NCBI GenBank assembly: GCA_964657445.1 | Contig: CAZZVB010000259.1 | Span: 1-5,405, forward strand | Direction of reading: 5' to 3' | Source: LMUY01 sp964657445 | GTDB lineage: Bacteria > Pseudomonadota > Alphaproteobacteria > Acetobacterales > Acetobacteraceae | Length of the DNA stretch: 5,405 bases | Shown here: piece after piece, positions 1 to 5,245 of the stretch | Layout of the letters: each line of letters begins with the position of its first letter | Position numbering within the stretch: the first letter of the stretch is position 1 | Notes under the pieces: generated by a model | Databases searched by the model: none | Told to the model about the DNA's origin: nothing | The model's input: only the letters and a program-made list of their open reading frames with translations | Position numbers and translations under genes: made by a program

Positions 1-450
1 CCGCATGTCGCCGTCGAACTGCGGTCTGTTCACTGGGATCGCAGGCGGCAGGAAGACTGTGTGCGGCATTGGCGGATGCCGCAGTTTGCCCGCGTCAAAC
101 GCAAGGTTGAGCCAAGTCGAGCCGATCGCCCGCGAGCCCGAAGACGCATCGAGCATGGGCTCGAGCATGTCATGGCGCTGCACGACCAGCTTGGCTTCCC
201 AGCACCAGCCGGAGACCGTCTCGCGGTCGAAGGTGAAAACCTTGAACCGTTTGTCCCACTGCATCGTTACGCCGTTCGACTGAAAGATCTCGGCGGTTTT
301 GCCCATGTCCAAACGAGGTCCGGTCACGTTGCCGGTAGTCCGATATCGAGTGCATAAGCTGAGATATCGCTCGATGTAATCGGACTCGGCCAACAGTTCC
401 AGAAGCCGATCGTGAGCGACGGCGTCGAACGCCAGTTTCTTCGCGTTCAT
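1..450 (-). CDS. Hypothetical protein, N-terminal 150 residues (runs off left edge)
   Basis: An uninterrupted minus-strand frame of 150 codons begins with ATG at 450-448 and is still open at base 1, so the C-terminus lies outside the window. The start is preceded by AAGGAAAGG about 7 nt upstream, a good ribosome binding site, and an in-frame TAA lies upstream with no better start between. The protein begins MNAKKLAFDAVAHDRLLELL and has an Asp/Glu-rich N-terminal helix. A mixed alpha/beta middle follows, with aromatic-rich stretches around residues 70-90 (QWDKRF, FTFDRE, GWCWEAK), then a proline-rich segment near residue 130 (HPPMPHTVFLPPAIP). I see no signal peptide, membrane segment or catalytic motif and do not recognise the family. 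Its start overlaps the end of an interrupted upstream frame by ATGA, which suggests former or present translational coupling. Reality of the gene is well supported; function is unknown. Confidence 0.8.
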   Translation of the reverse strand, partial: MNAKKLAFDAVAHDRLLELLAESDYIERYLSLCTRYRTTGNVTGPRLDMGKTAEIFQSNGVTMQWDKRFKVFTFDRETVSGWCWEAKLVVQRHDMLEPMLDASSGSRAIGSTWLNLAFDAGKLRHPPMPHTVFLPPAIPVNRPQFDGDMR

Positions 451-638
451 TGATGGACCTTTCCTTCGATATCCCTGATCTTGATCGACAGTTCGCTTGC
501 TTTGCTGAGGATGCCGTTAGGGATAGCCTTGGTCTGTACGGGGAGTTAGAGCCAGAGCTGCCCCTGGATTGTTGCATCCCGTAAGTCGTCTGGTCGGGAA
601 AGCGAGATGCCGAGCAAGCCTTCAAACCCATCTAGAGA
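447..638 (-). pseudogene. Possible decayed coding frame with one internal stop
   Basis: Between the secreted-protein gene and the left-edge gene, one minus-strand frame is open from 638 to its TGA at 449-447 except for a single TAA at 548-546. The half before the TAA reads ...GLLGISLSRPDDLRDATIQG..., and the half after it reads ...AIPNGILSKASELSIKIRDI..., ending VHQ. Both halves look like natural soluble protein sequence, and codons of the second half favour G/C at the third position. The second half has no ATG or GTG start. The terminal TGA overlaps the ATG of the downstream gene (ATGA). A gene broken by a nonsense mutation (for example GAA to TAA), a sequencing error, or a chance open frame would all explain this. 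No family recognised. The rest of the 451-680 gap shows no convincing promoter or terminator. Confidence 0.33.
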
Positions 639-680
639 TTACGTTTCCCAAAGGTTATCGTACGACCGACGCTCTGCCCT

Positions 681-2207
681 CTATGGGCTGCTCTTCCCGC
701 CGCCGCCCAACATCGCCGACAAATCCACGCCGTTCACCAAGGCCTTTCCCTTGGCTAGAGTAACCTGCCATAGCGCCTGGTCGCCGGTGACTTTGGCAAT
801 GCCTTTGAGGAAGATCACCACCGGGATACCCGCTTGCAACGCCGGATTGGCTTGCGCCTGGGCGATTAGGTCATCCAGCCCGTGTGCGGTGATGTCCGCC
901 TGTCCGGACACCACCTGCGGGGATGTCGCGGTAAACGACCCTGTGCCTCGAAACTGCGCTCCGGCAAGATCGATGGCTAGCCGGTCGAACGCGAAGACGA
1001 TGCCGCCATTGGCGAAAATCTGTGAAAAGTCAGGTCCCTTGTCAGGGCCGGGCTTGCCGGGCGCCGGTGGCGCACTCGCATCCTCGCCCAGCTTGGTGAG
1101 CGCCGCTCCGTTCACGTTGGACACCGTCGCATGCAAGGCCACCAGCGACGGCACGTAGGACGCCAGTTGAGGCGGCAATGAATCCACGGTCAGCCCGTCC
1201 ATGGTGAACCCGAAATCGCCACCCAGGAGCTTAGCCGGCGCCTGTCCGCCCATCGCCACTTCCAGGCGCTTGATCGCCCCCGTTACGCCAGACGAGTCGA
1301 ATTTCACGCCTTGGAAGCTCTGCTCGAACCGGGCGCCGGTCAGCAAGCCCATCGCCGAGGCCAGCAGATCGTGCAACTTCTGCTTTTCAGCCGGTGTCGG
1401 CGGGGCGGAGGGGTCTCGTCCGCTCGCCTTCGCCATGTTCGCCATCTGAAAACTGCTTGTCACCAGCGGCAGCAGCTTGTCGTGCGCCAGGCCGGAGATT
1501 GTGGCCGTGGTGTGAAGCAGGTCTGCGCTGAAGCTCGACCCGTTTCCATCGGGCGTCTCGAACTTCGTGAAGTAGCCGTCCCCAGTCCCGTCCAGCACCA
1601 GGTCGGCGTGGGCCGGATCGGTCGGGCGCGTGCTCGTGGTGCTGGTCAGATGGCTGAAATGGGTCGCGGTTGCCCCAGCGCTGCTCGTGTTGGTCCAATC
1701 GAGGGCGGTGAAGGTGCCGCTGCCGTTCGCGGGCGTCTCGTAGCTCGTATCGATGACGCTGCTCGCAGTCTGGCTGCCAAGCGTCACGTGATAGGACACT
1801 TCCTGCTGTTCCATCTTAGGGGGACGGCCGGCCGGCACCTGCGTGTCCACGACGGGCTGCCTTGCGGTGAAGGAGACGTCAGCCGGGAAGCGCTGCTCGT
1901 CCAGCGCCCATCGCGTGCCGCCGAGCGGTTTGGCCTTTGCAGTGAACGCGGCGTCCGGCGGCGTGAGCTTGCCGAGCCCGAACTCTGACAACGGCACGCG
2001 AACGAGGTAGTGGTCCCCTTCGGCTGTCATCTGCACCGGCCGGGCAGGGATGGGCATAGCGCCCGCGGTGGCCTTGCCGAGCCAGTCCGAGAGCTGTCGT
2101 TCCAGGTTCTGCGCCTGTTCGGGCGATGGCGTTGTTTGGGAGTGGGCAGAACCAGCGGCAATTGATGCCAGGGCGAAGGCAAACAGAAAGCCTCGGTTAA
2201 CCCGCAT
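681..2207 (-). CDS. Secreted/periplasmic protein of unknown function, DUF2125-like (weak)
   Basis: The product is 508 residues. The start is ATG at 2207-2205 because it begins a clean signal peptide (MRVNRG, then a hydrophobic core FLFAFALASIAAG, likely cleavage after AHS at residue 23) and has GGGGA about 8 nt upstream. An in-frame ATG at 2243 would put twelve charged residues before the signal and has a poor binding site. The mature part has no cysteine and no membrane helix, and is rich in Ala, Gly, Ser and Thr. It is patterned as alternating beta strands with repeated phrases such as GVTGAIKRLEVAMGG, GDFGFTMDGLTVDSL and LPPQLASYVPSL. A proline-rich linker (APPAPGKPGPDKGP) precedes the C-terminal third, which ends LVNGVDLSAMLGGGGKSSP. 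This layout and ending remind me of alphaproteobacterial DUF2125 proteins, beta-rich exported proteins of unknown role, but that is recollection and not an alignment. It lies divergent to the dehydrogenase remnant and upstream of the left-edge genes on the same strand. Confidence 0.85.
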   Translation of the reverse strand: MRVNRGFLFAFALASIAAGSAHSQTTPSPEQAQNLERQLSDWLGKATAGAMPIPARPVQMTAEGDHYLVRVPLSEFGLGKLTPPDAAFTAKAKPLGGTRWALDEQRFPADVSFTARQPVVDTQVPAGRPPKMEQQEVSYHVTLGSQTASSVIDTSYETPANGSGTFTALDWTNTSSAGATATHFSHLTSTTSTRPTDPAHADLVLDGTGDGYFTKFETPDGNGSSFSADLLHTTATISGLAHDKLLPLVTSSFQMANMAKASGRDPSAPPTPAEKQKLHDLLASAMGLLTGARFEQSFQGVKFDSSGVTGAIKRLEVAMGGQAPAKLLGGDFGFTMDGLTVDSLPPQLASYVPSLVALHATVSNVNGAALTKLGEDASAPPAPGKPGPDKGPDFSQIFANGGIVFAFDRLAIDLAGAQFRGTGSFTATSPQVVSGQADITAHGLDDLIAQAQANPALQAGIPVVIFLKGIAKVTGDQALWQVTLAKGKALVNGVDLSAMLGGGGKSSP

Positions 2208-2245
2208 GGCGTATCCCCGCTGATGATTTCGTCGAGGGAGCATGC

Positions 2246-2300
2246 CTCAGAAGCTGAGACGGCGGAACCCTGTTGCCGCTGGTCCACGTTGCCCGGGCAA
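2246..2300. promoter_or_regulatory. Divergent intergenic region with two palindromes
   Basis: The 113 bp between the secreted-protein start (2207) and the dehydrogenase-remnant start (2321) hold two perfect inverted repeats: CTCAG-AAG-CTGAG at 2246-2258 and TTGCCCGGGCAA at 2289-2300. Both are too short and lack the T-run expected of terminators, and both sit where regulators of divergent genes bind. No consensus -35/-10 pair stands out on either strand. An operator role is inference; short palindromes also occur by chance in GC-rich DNA. Confidence 0.3.
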
Positions 2301-2320
2301 ACACAAAAGGGGACTAGACG

Positions 2321-2470
2321 ATGGAGTTTCGTATCAGCGGCCGCATTGCTGCCGTGACCGGGGCTGACCCGAGGCTGGATTTTGGCACGGGGGAGTTGCT
2401 TCTGGCCGGGCCATCGTCAGCGACAGAAAGGACGATGCGGATCAATGGCTCCGCAATCGGGCCGGTCTAG
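2321..2470 (+). pseudogene. Truncated, frameshifted N-terminus of a short-chain dehydrogenase/reductase
   Basis: ATG at 2321 follows AAAAGGGG with 8 nt spacing, a strong binding site. The 49-codon frame begins MEFRISGRIAAVTGADPRLD and continues FGTGELLLAG. This matches the start of short-chain dehydrogenases: a first beta strand (GRIAAVTGA), the cofactor-binding TGxxxGxG loop, then helix ATAELLLA. In the loop the second and third glycines are replaced (TGADPRLD). After LLLAG the frame turns unlike the family, but shifting by one base at about 2405-2410 gives AIVSDRKDDADQWLRNRAG, a typical second strand and turn (xVxxSDRxxDA). A single-base deletion there would explain the change. The stop TAG at 2468-2470 shares CTAG with the stop of the opposing DsbA-family gene, so about 200 residues of the usual 250 are absent. 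I infer that a deletion joined a dying dehydrogenase to its neighbour. Alternatively it is a genuine 49-residue peptide. Confidence 0.5.
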
Positions 2471-3135
2471 CTCTCGGCGACCTCGACGGCTGCCACATCG
2501 AGCAGGCGTTCGATCACCTCAGGCTCCTGCGCGCCGGCGATGGCGTGGCGGCCGCCGACGACAAAGCAGGGCACGCCGTTGATGCCCAGCCGGTGGGCGC
2601 GCAGGTTTTCGGCATGCACCGCGTCGAGCTCGGCGTCGCTGATCAGCATCGCACGGGCGCCGGACGGGTCGAGCCCGCAGGAGAATGCCACGGCACACAG
2701 TACGCTCAGCTCGCCCAAATCCCGCCCATCGGCGAAATGAGCAGCAAACAGCGCCTCAACTACGCTGTCGGCGCGGCCGAATTTGGCGGCCCAACGAACC
2801 AGACGATGCGCGTCTATGCTGGAGGGCGTGCGGCGGACGCGGTCGAAGCGGAACTGCACACCTTCCGCCCGGCCGATCTCGGCGATGGAAGTATAGAGCC
2901 TGCGCGCCCGGTCCTCGCCGCCGAACTTGCGCACGACGTAGTCCGAACGCGACATGCCGAGGCGCGGCATGTCCGGGTTCAACAAGAACGGCCGCCATAC
3001 CAGATCGACCAGCAGGTCCGGCCGGCGGCGGATGGTGCGCATGAGGCGACGGGTGCCCAGGTAGCACCAGGGACAGACCAGATCGTGCACCACCTCGACG
3101 ACGAGGCGTGCTTTCGGCGGAGCTAAGACGTTCAC
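2467..3135 (-). CDS. DsbA family oxidoreductase, FrnE-like (cytoplasmic thiol-disulfide)
   Basis: The product is 222 residues, normal for the DsbA-like/FrnE group. The first beta strand (RLVVEVVHDLV) runs into the active-site motif C21-P-W-C24-YLG. An all-helical insertion follows at roughly residues 60-165, then GINGVP at 184-189 with the conserved cis-proline, a strand CFVVGG, and GAQEPE at 201-206, the hallmark (S)GAQxPE of this group. A cysteine (C190) follows the cis-proline directly. There is no signal peptide, so it should act in the cytosol. FrnE-like proteins are associated with disulfide chemistry and oxidative stress resistance; the fold is shared with hydroxychromene carboxylate isomerases, but the CPWC pair favours redox activity. 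The start is GTG at 3135-3133: an in-frame TAG lies four codons upstream and no other start exists before the first strand. No clear Shine-Dalgarno is visible. The gene lies 64 nt behind the lysR gene on the same strand and may be co-transcribed. Confidence 0.93.
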   Translation of the reverse strand: MNVLAPPKARLVVEVVHDLVCPWCYLGTRRLMRTIRRRPDLLVDLVWRPFLLNPDMPRLGMSRSDYVVRKFGGEDRARRLYTSIAEIGRAEGVQFRFDRVRRTPSSIDAHRLVRWAAKFGRADSVVEALFAAHFADGRDLGELSVLCAVAFSCGLDPSGARAMLISDAELDAVHAENLRAHRLGINGVPCFVVGGRHAIAGAQEPEVIERLLDVAAVEVAES

Positions 3136-3199
3136 CGCACTAGTCTAGCCGCGCCGGACACGACGCGTCACATGCTTTCTGGCAGCAATCGCGCTTGGC

Positions 3200-4114
3200 T
3201 CAGACCTCGCCATAGGCCGAGATCACCGGGTCGAGGCGGAACTCATCGACCAGGAAGTCGATCACCGCCCGGGTGCGGGGGGCCAAGTTGCGGCGGGAGG
3301 GATAGACGGCCGAGATCGGGGTTGCCGGCGGCTCCCAACCGGTCAGGACGCGGGTTAGGCGGCCGTCGTCGATCTCGCCACTGAAGAACCAGGTCGGCAG
3401 CACGGCAAAGCCCAGGCCCGCGAGCACGGCCTGACGTACCGCCTCCCCAGCGTCGGTGCGGAACCGGCCTGTCACGGGCACGGTGACGGAGCCGTCTGGC
3501 CCTTCAAACAGCCACTCGCCAGGCGTCGCATAACCGGTGAATACGATGCATGGCTTATCGGCCAGTTCGCGCGGATGTTGCGGTACGCCAAAGGTTTCGA
3601 GGCAGGCCGGCGAGGCGACGGCGATCCGGCGGGACGAGCCGATCTTGCGCGCCACCAGCGTGGCCTCGGTGACCGGCGACATCCGCACCGCGAGGTCCAC
3701 GCCTTCGGCGACCATGTCCACGGTGTAGTCGGACATGCGCAGCTCGATCGAGAGTTCCGGATAACGCTCCAGCAGCCGAGGAATGCGCGGTGCTACATAC
3801 AGGCGGCCGAACGTAGTGGTGGTCGCCAAGCGCACCAGGCCACCTGGCAGACTGTGTCGCCGGCCGACCGAGGCCTCCGCCTCCTCAACGCTGTCGATCA
3901 CGCGCCGGGCATGGCCCAGCAGGTCACGCCCGTCTTCGGTCAGCGCCAGGCTGCGCGTCGTGCGCTGGATCAATCGCGCTCCGAGGTGCTCCTCCAATGA
4001 GGCGATCTGTCGGGAGACGGCTGGCTGGGTGGTGCCCATCTCGCGCGCGACGGCCGAGAAGGAGCGCGCTTCCGCGACCCTGATGAAAACGCGGAATGCG
4101 GCGACAACGTCCAT
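3200..4114 (-). CDS. LysR family transcriptional regulator
   Basis: The product is 304 residues, the normal family length. The N-terminal winged helix-turn-helix spans about residues 4-62 (FRVFIRVAEARSFSAVAREM, then TTQPAVSRQIASLEEHLGARL and RTTRSLALTEDG). A linker helix follows, then the effector-binding domain from about 90 to 295 (GLVRLATTTTFGRLYVAPRI, YPELSIELR, EGVDLAVRM, VASPACLETFG). It ends with YPSRRNLAPRTRAVIDFLVDEF, typical of the large CrgA/DmlR-like branch. It lacks the paired redox cysteines expected for OxyR; its cysteines at 171 and 189 are at positions common in this branch, so direct peroxide sensing is not indicated. The ATG at 4114-4112 fits the family start but has a weak binding site. 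It diverges from the peroxiredoxin-like gene across 114 bp that contain a perfect palindrome close to its own start, consistent with autoregulation and control of the neighbour. The effector is unknown. Confidence 0.95.
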   Translation of the reverse strand: MDVVAAFRVFIRVAEARSFSAVAREMGTTQPAVSRQIASLEEHLGARLIQRTTRSLALTEDGRDLLGHARRVIDSVEEAEASVGRRHSLPGGLVRLATTTTFGRLYVAPRIPRLLERYPELSIELRMSDYTVDMVAEGVDLAVRMSPVTEATLVARKIGSSRRIAVASPACLETFGVPQHPRELADKPCIVFTGYATPGEWLFEGPDGSVTVPVTGRFRTDAGEAVRQAVLAGLGFAVLPTWFFSGEIDDGRLTRVLTGWEPPATPISAVYPSRRNLAPRTRAVIDFLVDEFRLDPVISAYGEV

Positions 4115-4128
4115 CGCTTATGCTGGAG

Positions 4129-4145
4129 CGGTATCGCTCATACCG
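4129..4145. promoter_or_regulatory. Candidate LysR operator, CGGTAT-N5-ATACCG
   Basis: A perfect 17-bp interrupted palindrome (CGGTAT, CGCTC, ATACCG) lies 14 bp from the lysR start in the divergent lysR/peroxiredoxin region. An overlapping second inverted repeat, GAGCG-GTAT-CGCTC, covers 4126-4139. LysR regulators bind AT-rich-ended dyads, classically T-N11-A, in such regions. This dyad has T-N9-A spacing instead, so the match to the classic box is imperfect. Its place next to the lysR start suggests negative autoregulation. Site and position are seen; binding is inferred. Confidence 0.45.
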
Positions 4146-4178
4146 GCAACAAGCCCCTTTCGCTCAAGCAGCCGAGTG

Positions 4179-4207
4179 TTGACATGGAGTGTCTCGGACC
4201 GGTCAAG
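4179..4207 (+). promoter_or_regulatory. Candidate promoter of the peroxiredoxin-like gene
   Basis: A perfect -35 hexamer TTGACA occupies 4179-4184. The -10 is poor: the best nearby is TCAAGT with an 18-nt spacer, starting at 4203. Transcription would start near 4215, about 15 nt before ATG 4229 and downstream of the ATG at 4184, which supports the shorter start. A GTCAA at 4202-4206 mirrors the TTGAC, giving an inverted pair that could also supply a -35 (TTGACC) towards lysR. Confidence 0.35.
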
Positions 4208-4228
4208 TTGCGGGAACAAGCGACAGAC

Positions 4229-4900
4229 ATGCAAACACCTCAAGGTAGCCTCACACACCAGTTAGACGCATTTCGGGCCGGGTTCATCGGCCGGTTGCCG
4301 GCGCACGAGCGGGCGTTGATCCTGGCGGCGGCCGAAGACCTGCGCGCTGGTGAGCATGACCGCATTACACCTCATGCTGGCGACTTAGCGCCGGGCTTTG
4401 AATTGCTGGATGAACATGGCCGCCGCGTGCGGCTTGTGGATCGATTGGAGCAGGGTCCGGTTGTGCTGCTATTCGTCCGCGGCGCCTGGTGCCCGTTCTG
4501 CACATTGACGTTGCGGGCATATCAGAAGGCGTTGCCGGCGATCCAGGCGGCCGGCGCCGATTTGCTCGCCATAACGCCGCAGCCGGCGACCACCTGTTCG
4601 CAGATGACGGAACGCGACCTACTCGCCTTTCCCACTTTGTCGGACCACGACAATGGTGTCGCGGAGCGCTACGGCGTCGCCTATGAACTCGCGCCGGCAT
4701 TGCGGGAGGTCTATTTGCGGCTAGGGCATGACCTGCCGCGGCTGAATAAGACAGGCAACTGGCGTGTGCCGCTGCCCGCCACGTTCATCATCGGGCAAGA
4801 TCAGCGCATCATCCGCGCCCACGTCGAGCCCGTCGCACATCGCCGGCTCGAGCCTTCGGAGGTCGTGCGGACGCTAGACGAGTTACGCGTCAGCGCGTGA
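4229..4900 (+). CDS. Peroxiredoxin-like AhpC/TSA (thioredoxin-fold) protein
   Basis: The product is 223 residues from ATG 4229. An in-frame ATG at 4184 would add 15 residues, but it overlaps a TTGACA hexamer and the family does not need them; neither start has a strong binding site. Residues 1-50 form a helical leader (DAFRAGFIGRLPAHERALIL). The thioredoxin fold starts at GDLAPGFELLDEHGRRVRL, then a strand VVLLFVRGAWC leads to the redox motif W87-C88-P-F-C91. AITPQPA, FPTLSDHDNGVAERYGV, and the cis-proline strand PLPATFII (P183) follow in the order usual for the peroxiredoxin-like AhpC/TSA group with an RGxWCPFC signature. The classical peroxiredoxin PxxxTxxC threonine is missing, so a thiol reductase role is as likely as peroxide reduction. 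There is no signal peptide. It diverges from the LysR regulator, its likely controller, and the DsbA-family gene beyond suggests a thiol-redox theme. Confidence 0.92.
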   Translation: MQTPQGSLTHQLDAFRAGFIGRLPAHERALILAAAEDLRAGEHDRITPHAGDLAPGFELLDEHGRRVRLVDRLEQGPVVLLFVRGAWCPFCTLTLRAYQKALPAIQAAGADLLAITPQPATTCSQMTERDLLAFPTLSDHDNGVAERYGVAYELAPALREVYLRLGHDLPRLNKTGNWRVPLPATFIIGQDQRIIRAHVEPVAHRRLEPSEVVRTLDELRVSA

Positions 4901-4924
4901 TGGCCTGGGCAAGCGCCCTGACCA
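4901..4924. terminator. Weak hairpin between convergent genes
   Basis: Directly after the TGA of the peroxiredoxin-like gene, TGGCCTGGGC and GCCCTGACCA can pair around an AAGC loop, a 10-bp stem with two mismatches. It lies between convergent stops (4900 on plus, 4944 on minus), where a shared terminator is expected. Neither side has a real T-run, so intrinsic termination is doubtful. Confidence 0.33.
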
Positions 4925-4943
4925 TCACACTAGGCCTTTGATG

Positions 4944-5111
4944 TCAGCGGCTGTAGTACTCGGTCGGTGGGAGGGTGGTCGGCATACGTGCCAGCCAATC
5001 TTTGAGACCTGTCGTCCAGATGCTGAGTGCGGCGGCGATTGTGCGGGCGATCTGGGCGTTGCCTTGCTGAGCGAGTAGCAAAGCCTCACCGGCTTGTTCG
5101 AAATTGGTCAT
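4944..5111 (-). CDS. Small hypothetical protein, 55 residues
   Basis: ATG at 5111-5109 opens a 55-codon frame ending in TGA at 4946-4944. AAGGA lies 8 nt before the start, the best binding site in the window, and codons prefer G/C in third position. The protein begins MTNFEQAGEALLLAQQGNAQ. Residues 5-42 look like one or two amphipathic helices (ALLLAQQG, IARTIAAALSIWTTGLKDWL), and the end is a proline/aromatic tail TLPPTEYYSR. It has no signal peptide, no cysteine and no clear membrane helix. I do not recognise the family. The helical N-part faintly recalls phasin-type helices, but phasins are usually twice this length or more. It stands alone between convergent and upstream genes with its own promoter and a double palindromic operator, so it is probably a tightly regulated single gene. 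Confidence 0.78.
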   Translation of the reverse strand: MTNFEQAGEALLLAQQGNAQIARTIAAALSIWTTGLKDWLARMPTTLPPTEYYSR

Positions 5112-5163
5112 CGTAGCGATCCTTCAGCTTGGTTGAACCGGAGCAGAAGGACGTTTCCAACTT

Positions 5164-5207
5164 ATTGTGCACTGCAACATAGGGTGCCGATGTTGCATTG
5201 CAACATC
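5164..5207. promoter_or_regulatory. Tandem palindromic operator (TGTTGCA-N-TGCAACA type)
   Basis: A perfect 19-bp palindrome, GATGTTGCA-T-TGCAACATC, fills 5189-5207. A second copy at 5164-5180, ATTGTGCA-C-TGCAACAT, keeps one half-site exactly and has two changed bases in the other. Their centres (5198 and 5172) are 26 bp apart, about two and a half helical turns. Together they overlap the predicted -35 and -10 of the small gene, the geometry of a repressor binding as two dimers. The half-site resembles the TGC/GCA-type dyads I recall for alphaproteobacterial PhaR, but this is only a similarity and the regulator is not in the window. Confidence 0.68.
5176..5203 (-). promoter_or_regulatory. Candidate promoter of the 55-residue protein gene
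   Basis: On the minus strand TTGCAA (5203-5198) and TATGTT (5181-5176) form a -35/-10 pair with a 16-nt spacer. Transcription would start near 5169, leaving a leader of nearly 60 nt before ATG 5111. Both hexamers lie inside the two palindromes, so bound repressor would block polymerase. Confidence 0.45.
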
Positions 5208-5245
5208 TTTCGACCGCGCCCTGCGGCGGCACGCTTTGAGCGGGG

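Noticed and set aside
170..631. Minus-strand open frame of 153 codons
   Set aside because: Its sequence is Arg/Ser-rich and unstructured, and it overlaps in another frame the better supported left-edge gene with its good binding site.
657..664. TCGTACGA palindrome after the secreted-protein gene
   Set aside because: Eight bases only, no T-run and no larger stem; not enough for a terminator or operator.
607..1158. Long plus-strand open frame across the start of this region
   Set aside because: It is antisense to the signal-peptide-bearing secreted protein, has low-complexity composition, and arises from GC-rich codons of the real gene.
2208..2243. ATG at 2243 as the start of the secreted protein
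   Set aside because: It would place a charged 12-residue extension before a complete signal peptide; ATG at 2207 has the better binding site.
2545..3126. Plus-strand open frame of 193 codons
   Set aside because: It is exactly antisense to the DsbA-family gene, whose motifs are unmistakable; it shows no family features.
4184..4228. Upstream ATG at 4184 as the start of the peroxiredoxin-like gene
   Set aside because: It overlaps the TTGACA hexamer, adds 15 residues not typical of the family, and lacks a clear binding site.
3575..4265. Plus-strand open frames across lysR
   Set aside because: They are antisense to a complete LysR gene with all family features.
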